From positions 1 through 64,000 of the forward strand of contig CAJQUW010010447.1 in the NCBI GenBank assembly GCA_907163375.1: DNA of 64,000 nt, written 5' to 3'. The notes beneath the pieces are model-generated. The model had not been told where the DNA came from and did no database searches. It worked only from the letters and a program-made list of their open reading frames with translations. Source of the stretch: Prostheceraeus crozeri. Lineage: Eukaryota > Platyhelminthes > Polycladida > Euryleptidae. Shown in pieces: positions 36,033-47,262 of the stretch; positions within the stretch are counted from its first letter, which is position 1; every line of letters starts with the position of its first letter. Position numbers and translations under genes: made by a program.

Positions 36033-39000
36033 AACCAGTGGTAACGATCTGACGAAAACCTGTTGCAATGTCGAGATCCGTTACTTTCCCCGGTCAGATT
36101 CGTTACCAAGGTATATGCGTATAACTCCGTTGTGAGAGCAACACGAGCTTCTTATGGTCGCAACTTAACATCCATTGGAGGACATTATTTTGTTGGAGAA
36201 GTTGGTGAACAGCCAATCAGAGAGCTCCCATTAGTGATTATCTAATTCTTGGAAAAAAATTGCAACCACAATTCTTAGATAGAATTGCTCATAGTTGGAC
36301 TACTTGACTTTCTTTGCGGGGACCTAAGACGAAGATAACTGGAATTTATTGGATTTAGGCATACTTGAAATAAGGTAAGAAGACATTTTCATAATCAGAG
36401 AGCTTAACGTAGCATACATTTTTGACGTACATAAAACTCTGTACATGGCAATGCATATTACTGTATAAAACACATACATTTACTATTTGTGCCTATGCCT
36501 ACCAAACGGCAAAATGTGGTCGGCACCTCGGCGCACTGAATTCTGCTTTTAGTATGTTTCCTAGGCTTCTATCTATCTTCATGAAATGTTAAGTGTGACT
36601 ATTTGATGTAGTGCATTACTATAATGCACCTACTTAAATGACAAAAGGGTCTGTATATGCATATTAGGCCTACTGGATAAAAACATTATTACATGCGTTT
36701 GTATAAGTGATATATATATTGTACATACTAAGTACATACTGTTAGGCCTGCATACAAAACACCATATTTCCACGTTATTTCTTACTTAATACAATATAAT
36801 TTTGCATGAAATCGATGGTCAGATCAGTAATAAAGGGCCTACTACTCTCTAGGGTTTGCAATCTCGGATCCCGGCGGGTTTTCTCGATCCCCGTAATCCC
36901 GTTTGATTTAATGTTCCGGTATTCCGAGATATTTATCATAATTTATTTGAATCAGTGTTAAGTTTTCATGATATTATCATGGAAAACGTCTCATACAAGT
37001 GTGGAAATCGGTAGAGCAGGAAGTCTCTGACTCAGTAATGAATCGTGATATTATCAATCTGAGTCCGGTCCTCAGTCACATCCGTTTTGAGATCAGTTAT
37101 TTCTTACTTTGGTTCCATTTCGGAAGAATACTCTGACATGGGTTCTAATTAGGAATATATACGGTATGCCTAACATAATTTAGACATACAGCGCGTCTTG
37201 GTACCTTGAAATAACCTGGCACTTTGGTACTCATTGTGTATAATTATGGGATAAACGGTTTCTGTAACAAACACGTGTAAACTTAAATGGGCTAATTCGA
37301 TTTCTCATTAGTAACTTCGATGGGACTGCTATAATCGACCCAGTGTTGTTTTATTTTCAGGAGGAATGGCTTTAACATCAGCTGAAAAAGCAGAAAGCGT
37401 ATCGACTAACGTCGAAAATCCGATTCCCCAAAAATAACAAATCTGAATTTACAAAAGGCCAAAGTAACGATGTCGTGCACCGTCGGATTGGTCTTGTAAA
37501 TACAGCGATCCGTGCTGAAAACATTGCCTACCAAAAGCGACACCGAAAACAACAGCTAAGCCACAGTCGTCAGGAAGGGGTACCACAAAACTAGACAGAC
37601 TATGTACAAATGCTAGAAACAAAGTTGAATCCGTTCTACCAAATTCTCCTAACAAGAGGAAAGAGGAATAATCCGGAAGGATTGCAGTATCATCTGGTAT
37701 AAAAACGTTGTACCAGACCTAAATTCTAGCTTCCTGGTAGTAACAAATTACCAGACGACGTATTAGACAAGGTTGTGAAATTCTATCTGAGAGATGACAT
37801 TTCCAGAGTACGCCCCCGGAAGACGAGATTGTGTTGTACATCGTGAAAATGGCAGAAGGGATTTGTACTTACAGGAAGAGGCATCTGTTCTTTACTCTAA
37901 AAGAAAATTATCGACCAGTTCAAGGATTAGCATCCTGACCTCAAAATTGGAAAGTCATCGTTCGCCAAAGCTCGTCCGATAAATGTACCTACCGAATGGG
38001 AGACATTCCGCATGAAGTTTGCATTTGTCAAAAAGCATGCAAATTTTATTGAAGATTGTCAACAAAATCGCAGAAATCATCTCCAACAATTGATCGATAT
38101 GACAACGAATGGGCATCGAATGCTGTGTGCATATTTCGTCTGGAATGCTACTTCAAAGAATGTGAAGATTGCAAAGACGGACGCCTGGTTCATTCAATCT
38201 GCAAGATTCCGAGGATAGCAATGGTCACTGTATCCTGTGGGGACGGATACAAGGAAAAGAACTTGCACAAATCACCCGAAACAAACACAATATGACTTAT
38301 GGAGCTCTTCGTTTCAAAATTGTTTGAGGATCTCCCTTCATTCTTGCGCCATCATTTTATCAAGCGCGCTCAAGAGCCAAGAGCTTACGAAAAAGGCGAA
38401 GGAGTTGGATGACGAAACTTTGCGATCCAAGTTGATTTTCGCGAAAATTACTGCTGTGTCAGTCAGGATGAGGTCCATGGAGCCCACTGGCTTCAAATTC
38501 AAATTACCACTTTTTCACTGTATGTATCTGGTCTTCCAACGATACTTCACCATCATCCTGTAGTGGTAAGCAAGCGACAATCGCGAGTCATAATAAGACA
38601 ACCGCGACTGCATACTTTGGTAATAGCTTTGCGTGACTATCTACATGAGTCAGACGGTCGAAGGATCAAACATCTACGAATCTTCTCCGACGGGCCGGCA
38701 TCTCAATTTAAGAATTCATTCATGGCAGCAGTCTTGAATTCCATACGAAAGGCCTTCAACTTGACAACTGCACAAGTGGGGATTCTTCGCGCGGCTGGAC
38801 ACGGTAGGTATTGTAACATTGGCTCGTAAAGACTACAGTAAGAGTAAAAATACATTGATTCATTTTCAGGTAAAGGTCCATCGATGGAATTGGAGGGACG
38901 GTGAAAAGGATTGCATGGAATCATGTGAAATCGCGACTATCCGTCATCAGAAACGCTTTCAGAATTCGTATGCCTCTGTTACCCCGCTCTACAAACATCC

Positions 39001-40222
39001 GCCTGATCGAGGCCACTGGAGAATCCACAACGAGTGCCATTGAGTTTGTTAGTGCAAATACAGTGATCTCGAATGCTCCTCGGATCATTGGGTTATCAGG
39101 AGATCACAGCTGGACAAGTACAGATAATGTTGAATTACTCAGGGAAAAATATCACTTCATCCTTTGCATCGGATGCATTTGTCCAAAGACCAACAGCACC
39201 CCTTCCTTCCTTAAAACCGGGTCAAATATGTATCGTCACGTTTGACCAAAACCACAACACTTCGAAGAAATTCCTCGCATTTGTATGCAATCTTAATGAC
39301 CAAGGTGTGATTGTTTCGCTATCTTCGACAAGACAACCCATGGCCACATTCGTGACCAAGATTCGTGATGACGGAAAGCTGTGAATCAGCCTCTTGTATT
39401 CAAGTATGCGATCCGCAGTCCGCAGGTTGACAGGCATGGGAAATACATTTTTGATTGTTCGCCGTTTTGATAGACAAACAATAAAGGGTGGTAGACTGAG
39501 CTCATGCTTTTCTTAGTACTTGCAATTGTATTAAATTTTGTTGAAAATTATCCCCTCAGTTTATACGATGGTTCTTTTGATTTCGACCACTACACTGCCA
39601 AAAAATGAGTTAGATCAATAATTATTGATATTTAGAAAGTCATTTGTAGTAATCATTGCTTCAACTTAATCACCAAACATAACATTAATATTATAAACAC
39701 CATGTAATCAATTGATGAGATAAAACGTGGAATAACTAATTTTCAATTCATTACTAAGGATTATTTGTGAACGAAATCAAGACAGAAGACTTATCATGAC
39801 AAAACCGCAATGTCAGATCGTTACGTCAGATCGTTACCGTCAATCACATTTAAAAATTGACTTTTTCCGCCGATTAAGTCAGTTAAGACAGCAGCAATGA
39901 ATTCATAAACATCAAACAGCTTTGACAGGAAAATTTATCATAGCAAAATCAAAATTTTGCAGTTAATGCCACACTATGAAGTCTTAAAGTAAACATGTGC
40001 TGACCGAAACCTGGTTAGACTTTCAGTCAGATCGTTACCATGGACTTTACGAGCCCGACCTTTCTTAAATATTCCAGATAAAGTGATGCAAAGAGTGGCA
40101 TGTGTAAGCTGAAACTTCCTCTGGTAGCTGTAAAAATTAGAAAATAGGTGTGGTACAGTACAATAAGCACCACATCAACTTTGAATTTCAAAAACGACGT
40201 TTTTCGTCAGATCGTTTAACCG
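36033..40222 (+). mobile_element. Nested DNA transposon with GATCGTTACC repeats
   Basis: GGTAACGATCTGACGAAAA at 36040 and its near reverse complement (TTTTCGTCAGATCGTTTAACC) at 40201-40221 form likely ends. Further GTCAGATCGTTACC copies lie near 35890, 36092, 39812, 39825 and 40025, so the exact left edge is uncertain and may lie before 35890. Between them is a plus-strand transposase relic (37366-39470). No target duplication could be fixed. It lies inside the 32146-52002 element and its terminal motif differs from that of the host element. Confidence 0.55.
37366..39470 (+). pseudogene. Transposase relic with SDGPxSQFKN and GIGGTVKR motifs
   Basis: The start is set at ATG 37366, right after a TTTTATTTTCAG acceptor; the early frame reads ALTSAEKAES. 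Then come FYLRDDISR near 37780, APGRRDCVVHRENG, DLKIGKSSFAKARP, EVHGAHW near 38475 and IFSDGPASQFKNSFM near 38680. An intron of 66 bp (GTAGGT to TTTTCAG, about 38806-38871) splits GGACACG from GTAAAGGTCC, giving AAGHGKGP. GIGGTVKRIAWNHVKSRL follows in another frame. The tail PGQICIVTFDQ and GKYIFDCSPF ends at TGA 39468-39470. These blocks match an unnamed transposase-like family common in invertebrate genomes, with a DDE-like core; the superfamily name is not known to me. Several frameshifts and stops make it non-functional. Confidence 0.65.
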
Positions 40223-42335
40223 TGGGGAAAATGCCCATATATATACGGTATATACGTAAACCATACATACATACAATTTTACAGTAGACCCTGGATTCCC
40301 CAAATTAATAACCCTCTCGCTTAAATCCTATTTGGGGATGAATTAGAATTAAATCGATTTGTAATCATTGTTCTTTCAAGCCACACAATGGTTTCCAATG
40401 ACAACTGTTCCCTATGGTCAGTTGAGATCTTTCCCGTTTCACTCGAGAAAGTTCCATTTCCAAGCAGCCAAAATCTCGCATCTCTCAAGTCAGCGGATTA
40501 CTTTATTTTTCCATCCACTTCTTCAGAAATACCTAAGAGTCTTTTCGAACATTGACGACTTCCTGGCCAACATCACCAGTCATTTTTTGATACTCACGGG
40601 AGGTTGTTTCACCAACCTCCGTTAGGTTGATTGTAACAGCGCCGTTAAACGGATAGCATAAGGCGGGGGTAAACGGATAACCCATTTAAACATTATCCAG
40701 TTAGAGCTCCATTTGACTTACATAAACGGTGATCTCTCTCCGTTAGTCGAAAAGCTGCCGTTAAGGCGATGCTACCGGTCACCATGACGTCGGACACTGT
40801 CACCGAGTGACTATTCCATCGTCATTTCTGATGCAGTGAGTCGCGTCCTAAATAATTACACGATGAGTTTTCAGCCCAATTAGATGTTGTCAATCAATGT
40901 TAGGTCTCGTTTCATTCTCTCGAACATGGATATGTGGAATGTTTTACAGTACATGACATGTCCCACGACAATGTAGAGAGTCCGACAAACAAAATAATCA
41001 CATGAAATATTGTAAACAGCTGATATTGTTCAACAATTATAAAATAAAAGTGAAATTGAGGGCGCAGTGAGTCTAGACACAATAACCTACAATCTGCACG
41101 AGATTAATAAATTAAATCAATAATAACTCGCAAAAATTAATGTATACATGTACTATTTAAAATTGCTTCCTGAACGGACGAGTTTTTGAGATGCTTTCAC
41201 ATGATTTCAGGAATTGTTTTATATTTGAAGATGGTTTGAGTTTGTAGACTGCAAATTTATGTTAATGGCATATCTTTCCAACCGGTTGTATGGTTTATTA
41301 TGATCGCTTAACACCTGCCTAAATGACTAACTAAAAGTGTGCATTACAAGGTCGATCCAAAATCATTGTGCAGAATTGAACAATAAATGGTTGGGATCAT
41401 AGTTAGTACCGGTACTGCCAATCGGTTAGATAGAATTCGACTTAATTATGTATACAGTACAATACATTAATTAAATTTTGCTAGGTTAGATTAAGTAATA
41501 TTACCTTGAATAAATCAAGTTTTTTTATTTTGACTGTCAACTGACTTGAAGAATGTCAAAAAAAGGTTAAAGTTTCCATATGAGCACATCTAATTATCTC
41601 TCCCTAGTTATGTTGGCAATGTTCTGACCAAGACAAAGTCATCCTTATGATAGAAGTGATTTATATTGTATTAAACACGATCATCAAGAATTCAACCTGA
41701 ATGAGTGCAGATTATATTCTGCTGATGCTGTGCGGCCTGTTGAAGTTAGGTTTATCTTCAGGTCATAAGCCCAGTAGACCTACATTTTGATGTTTTAATT
41801 ATGCATGAAGATGCTAAATCTCGATCCCAAAAACGTCCGCAAGGGTGGGCGTCTTCAATATAAAAGGTTGATAGGCACGAAAAGTTCTCAGCACCCGGCT
41901 GATAACAACACGGCCGTATTCACAAATGTTGCTTAGCCATTAGCATAATTTCTATTCTCTCACACCGACGTAAACTGTGTTTAGCGCTAAACAGCCCTAG
42001 TGAAAACGGCTTAAATGTAGGAGTGTTCTCCGTACATTATGGTTTATTATCGTCACGTATTTTTGAAACTCAGGTCTGATCTGACAGACGCACATTTTGG
42101 CAGTTGGCACACGGCGATGTTCATCAAAGTTTCGTGTACGACCGATGCGCAGATTGGCACTAGACTCTCTCGGATTTTTAACTTTTTGTTACTTACAGCT
42201 AGGCCAGATAAACGCCCAGGCCCCTTTTTAGATTTTTTAGAAAAATTAAGATAGTAATATATCGTTTCTTATTTCAGGGCACGCAATGTTAATATAGTAA
42301 TATACACTTACAATCACTAACTGATAACTTAAAAC
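40223..42335. other. Unassigned DNA inside the large element
   Basis: No gene recognised. A small hairpin (GGAGGTTG answered by CAACCTCC) lies at about 40600-40620, followed by two GTAAACGGATA-type words to 40680. Confidence 0.4.
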
Positions 42336-42344
42336 TAAATCGCT

Positions 42345-44675
42345 AATGGATGAAAGAACATATCGAAGATCTAACTGCTGGAGTTTCCCTGAACGTTACA
42401 ACGTGCTGACCAGATGCAAACGAAGAAAAGAGTACTCGCGTGAGTGGGTTCGATCGAAGCGTGAAAAGACATTCATATCGTGCCAGTGACGTTTGTGACG
42501 AACTTTTTTCTATCAGTGACTCGGAATCGGACGAAGACCAGGCTTCCATAATCTGTCGCGGATATTACGTCTCAACGACTTTCGAATATAACAGAGGCTG
42601 ATGAGATGATTTTGGAAATCGTATTCACGGTTTCTTCAGTCCGAACTTCATGAATTCAAAGATGAAGATCTTGAGCTAATAGAGCTAATAGAAGAAAATT
42701 ATGGAGTAAGATTTGTTTGACCCCAATGATTTCTGGAGAGGTGCAGTGGACTGACTCAGAAGAAGAAAAGTGATGTGAAACACATGATGCAGATGACTCA
42801 GTTCCAATCAGATCAGGATGTTGAACTCAGATATGCAGGATGTCATTTACGCTGCATTGCTCATCTATTAGCGTTTCAAACGGCCATCCGTTCTCATTGT
42901 TACACGATTTGTCTGCAACTTTCATGAAATGCAACGTGACAACAAGGTTTATGATGGATGAAGTTTTGCAAATGTCTTGATCGTCATCGTGATGTAGTAA
43001 AAACCCAACTACCCTTAAGCTATGTAAAACACTTTTTTTCTGTTGACAGATATCACTGAAGAGTCAAATAAGAACGATTTTTCCCGGTCAATCTTTACTT
43101 CTACTTCGGGTTGCGAGAGCAAATCTTACGGTACACCGGTTCGCTTTGTTTGCAAAAACCGAATTATCTGATTTGACGGAACTTCAAGTTAGTTTGGAAT
43201 ACAGAATGGATTATCTTTATATTAAAAGTAAACGCCGAATGAATGCGTGGCCGGTGTTGGCTTTATATTGCAACATATCAAACTCTAGAATAGTATTTTG
43301 AAGTTGTGCTTGAGTGTAGGATTGGGGAAGCCGAATAGCTTGCAATTCATCTGAGGAATTTGTAGATGAAATGAAAAATGTCCATGGAAAGAAGGTATTG
43401 ATTTCGAAGGTAAAAGACTGAAAGTTACTCACAAAGCGTGTGTTTGTGATGCACCAGCCCGGGCTTGTCATAAAGAACATGGTCCAATTTTCAGGGAAGG
43501 CTGGTTGTGATCATGTGTGAACAAGAGGGACATCACGATGGTGAAAACGCATGGGTGTGGACAGGTTTTAACTTAGGAACACCAAGAACCATGAATGAAA
43601 GCTTCAGATCAAAATCACAACTTTTGCCACCATAAGAAAAAATTTACTAAATTCACCTCTGCTTAAGCTTGACGTCGATATGATTACGGAATTCCCTGCT
43701 GATTTCATGCATCAGGGAGGTGGTGTGACAAAGAAATTATGGCGTGGCTTACTGACGACCAAAAAGAAGTGGTAATAATAGATATGCTTGTAAGATGAGT
43801 GCTACCAACATACGAATTTGGATGAAAGGATTGCATACATCTCAAAGTTCATTCCCAACGTGTTCTCACGAAAATTGAGACCTATAAATGAACTACCAGA
43901 TATAAGTATACGGAATTAAGACAGGTGCTGTTATATACGGGAAAGCTTTTACTATATAATATTACAGCAACACAGCTGCAGTACAATCATTTCTTGTACC
44001 TTAGTACAGCTTGCAATTTGATGGTTGATCATGATAAAGCAAAAAGTTCTTTTGAAACAACATCACGCCTCATGGAACGTGTTATCTTGGGAATTCGCCG
44101 AATATTATGGAAAGTCCTTCCTCACATATAATGCCCATGTTTTACAACATTTTCCGAGTATTGCAATGCATCATGGAAGTCTTGATCATATATCAGCATA
44201 TCCTTTTGAAAATCATCTAGGGATGATTAAAAAGCATATCAAATCATCGCATGACCCAATGATATCTCTGCTTCAAGGTGGCGTCGTAGTCAAGTAAACC
44301 TGAAGCTCCAACAGGAAATTGGAAAACCGGCTGTTGTTATACATGCAGATCCACCGAACAATGTTTATGTCGACCGTGGTGCGTCATAAAGTGTATGAAG
44401 TTATACGTCTTGAACGCGATAGTGCATTTGTAAGGAACATCTACGACTCGATGATTTCTTTTCGGATCCCATACCTTCGCGTGTTATTGGTTGCTTATTT
44501 ATCGAAAACAAGTAAATTCCGTTACACACAATGTCAGAGGTCAGAGCTATTGAATTTCAGGCAAGGAATGAAAATTGAAATGGATGGATTTCCGGGTATG
44601 CTGGATCCACGTTTGATCAGAGATCGTGCGTTGATAATTTCGTTGCTCCATAATCTTGATGAATCATTGTTCTGA
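42345..44675 (+). pseudogene. Transposase-like gene with CDAPARA and FPxDFMH motifs, decayed
   Basis: Plus-strand frames in order show: MDERTYRRSNCWSFPERYN (start at 42345); an acidic SISDSESDED segment near 42510; VGLGKPNSLQF near 43315; KVTHKACVCDAPARA near 43430; LLKLDVDMITEFPADFMHQ near 43665; LLYTGKLLLYN with YNHFLYLSTACNLMV near 43930-44020; then YYGKSFLTYNAHVLQHFP and SLDHISAYPFENHLGMIK near 44100-44230. This block order is that of a large transposase-like family widespread in cnidarian and arthropod genomes, where the equivalents read CDAPARAF, FPLDYMHLVCLGV and LRQFLLYTGP. Its formal superfamily is not known to me. The blocks lie in different frames, so the gene has several frameshifts and stops. 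It probably provided transposition of the 32146-52002 element. Confidence 0.7.
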
Positions 44676-46135
44676 CCTTAGCGCATTGAAGTATAATCAG
44701 TTAAATGATGTAGGTGTATGTTATAACAAAATTGCTGAAATCATGCAGTAAAGTGATTCAGACATGCGTGATGCATTTCTATATGAATAATGAAACAATT
44801 TCTTTGATTTTATAGAAGATATGATTGACAGTGACATGGAAGATAATGTTGGAACCACCGCATCAAGCAAACGGAAGTCTGAACGAAAGCGTAAACTTCC
44901 ACCTCCAATTGTGGTAAGTAAGTCCTGCCTACTACTTCACATCGGATCAAGTTCAGGAAAACCAACTTAGTTATGTATGTCGGGCAACATTTTACATTTT
45001 TAACACATTTGATTTTCTCCTGGAATATTAGGAATTTTGAGAAATGAAAGCCAATTTAGGAAACTACAGCGAATGGCCTTTCCTGTTGATATACTGAAGT
45101 TTTGTGCAATCATTTCTGTTTTTATTTACCTTATTTGCAGGGAAATACCTTACTGAAAAGACGTTGTTTTGTGACTTAATTATAAGGTTACAACAGGCTA
45201 CGTTTGCTTCAAACTAGGGATCAATACGATTTTTGTGTTACGAATCTAAAAAAAACTTGACCTAAGTTACTGGTACATGTTTTAAACTAAATGAAATTTG
45301 CTTTTTAGGATGAGTGGTTCTGTTCAATTTCAATGATAACTCTCTGTTGAATGTTCCCAAATCATGGATTACGACTAGAGAACAAAAATGGAAATAGAAG
45401 TGATTGCCATTATTGCTGGTGGCCTAATGTTCAAGATGATGCTAAGAATCTCATTCGCAGTCGATCGTATCCCGATAGAAAACAATGGAAAACGAATAAA
45501 GGGGAAGAAATTGGGTACATTCAATTCATTAGAAGCCGCTGAGCGAGAGTTGAAAAGACGAGACGGGACTGGTCCCTACGGGAGATGAGGAAAATTCCTG
45601 TAGTACTCCACAATCGCAATCCGTGAATGACGCTGGAAGAGTCTCGACTTGGTTTGAAGGCTTTTCTACACCTACAAGTAAGTGAATACCAATGAATTTG
45701 TGTTAAGCAATTTGATGCACCAATTATAAACTAGGCCTACATCACTCAGTATCAAGCACTTCGCAAGAATTTGACAAGATATTAACTAGTTTTGAGTAAA
45801 TGTTAATCAATAAAAGGCTAGTCATACCTCATTGTCTTCACGTTCAAGTGCCATATCCCCGCGATCTAAGTACTCGTGTACTGTAAGTACAAGATGCCCA
45901 TAATTAACTACAGATTTTGGTGGGAGAGACCATGTTTTTATTAAATGTTTGAAGTCATTTCAGCTCGATCTACACACATTAACCTCGTCAGGTCGCCAGT
46001 CATGCTGCCATTTCCTTTAATTTTTTACTGAGATTGATGAGACAAATCGATCGTCGTTTTTCATTTTACTTGTCTGTCGATTTTCAGTTCCATTAGAAAT
46101 ATATTGTAAAAAAATCCTTGAAATTCATCTAATAA

Positions 46136-46343
46136 CTTTTTTTTTACGGATTTTTACGTCATTTTTTACCCCTACTGGGGCCTTGGACGGTGCTGACTGA
46201 AGTCAGACTTTGTTTGGAGCGTTGTGGTGCTTTGTAGTCCGGATGCCCCTTCCTGCCGACTTCCAGTGACACTTTCCGGGTTCGACCTCTGACCATGAGA
46301 TCGCTAGTCCAAGTACACAACCACTGTGCCACGGACACCACTA
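46136..46343 (-). mobile_element. tRNA-derived SINE
   Basis: On the minus strand it begins GTGTCCGTGGCACAGTGGTT, containing a box A-like TGGCACAGTGG. It has a box B-like GAGGTCGAACCCGG about 50 bases on, then a unique body of about 110 bp and an A-rich tail (GTAAAAAATGACGTAAAAA and an A9 run). It sits in an intron of the companion gene. The parent tRNA is not identified. Confidence 0.7.
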
Positions 46344-46802
46344 AAAACGGCAGTGGATATTTGCATGAACCGGTGTATCTGTGTTTCAGGTCCCAAAGTC
46401 AGCCGAACAGTCACCCCAAGCAGTAGTCAACCTATTGATCAGCATGTCATTGAAAGTCCATCTAATGATCAGCAAATTCAACATGTCCTGCAGCAGCTTG
46501 AAAGTCAAAACAGGAAGATAGAGCTTGTACTATCAAGGATCAATGAAGTGCAGGAGAAGCAAAACGTCATTTTAGGCAAAATCGGTCACATCCAACCGGT
46601 TGAAGATACGTCCCTATGTTCGACAGGTGATGCTCGATCAACCGATGACAACAACTGTACGAATGATGTCAAGCTCGAAGAAAGAAGTCCGTGCTGCCGT
46701 CAGTGCCACTAGATGTCTGCTCGATCTTGGGTTTCCAGTGTCATCATCCACAGACGAAGTAAGTTGTGGTAGCGAAATTAAGAAGAAAATTGTTCTATGC
46801 CA

Positions 46803-47256
46803 ATAAGTCGTTGATGCTAGCATCAACACTAGCATTATTTTTTCAAAATAATTTGCCCACATCTGGAATTTCACCAGTAGCCATTTATTAACAAAAGGAA
46901 TTTGCCCATTGCTATCGCGTAGTCCAAAAGATAATGTAAATAGGTCATTCAAAAGAAAAACTTCATGCTAAGTAATGCAAACTTCACCAGCTAGCAAAAC
47001 GAATTTGTCAGCTCAAATACACATCCCAGTATTCTCCGAATATTTGAGTAGCCAAATTCGTTTTGCTAGCTGGTGAAGTTTGCATTACTTAGCATGAAGT
47101 TTTTCTTTTGGATGACATATTTGCACTATCTTTTGGACTAGGAGATAGCAATGGACAAATTCCTTGTGTTAATAAATGGTTACTGGTGAAATTCCAGATG
47201 TGGGCAAATTATTTTGAAAAAATAATGCTAGTGTTGATGCTAACTTCAACGACTTA
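46803..47256. mobile_element. 454-bp near-perfect palindrome (foldback MITE)
   Basis: Two arms of about 215 bp (46803-47020 and 47040-47256) are reverse complements at roughly 95%, with a 20-40 bp centre. The ends read ATAAGTCGTTGA and TCAACGACTTA. ATGCCA flanks both sides (46797-46802, 47257-47262), a likely 6-bp target duplication. It interrupts the intron just after the exon ending at 46757. No coding content: the minus-strand frame at 46638-46952 merely runs into the left arm. Confidence 0.8.
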
Positions 47257-47262
47257 ATGCCA

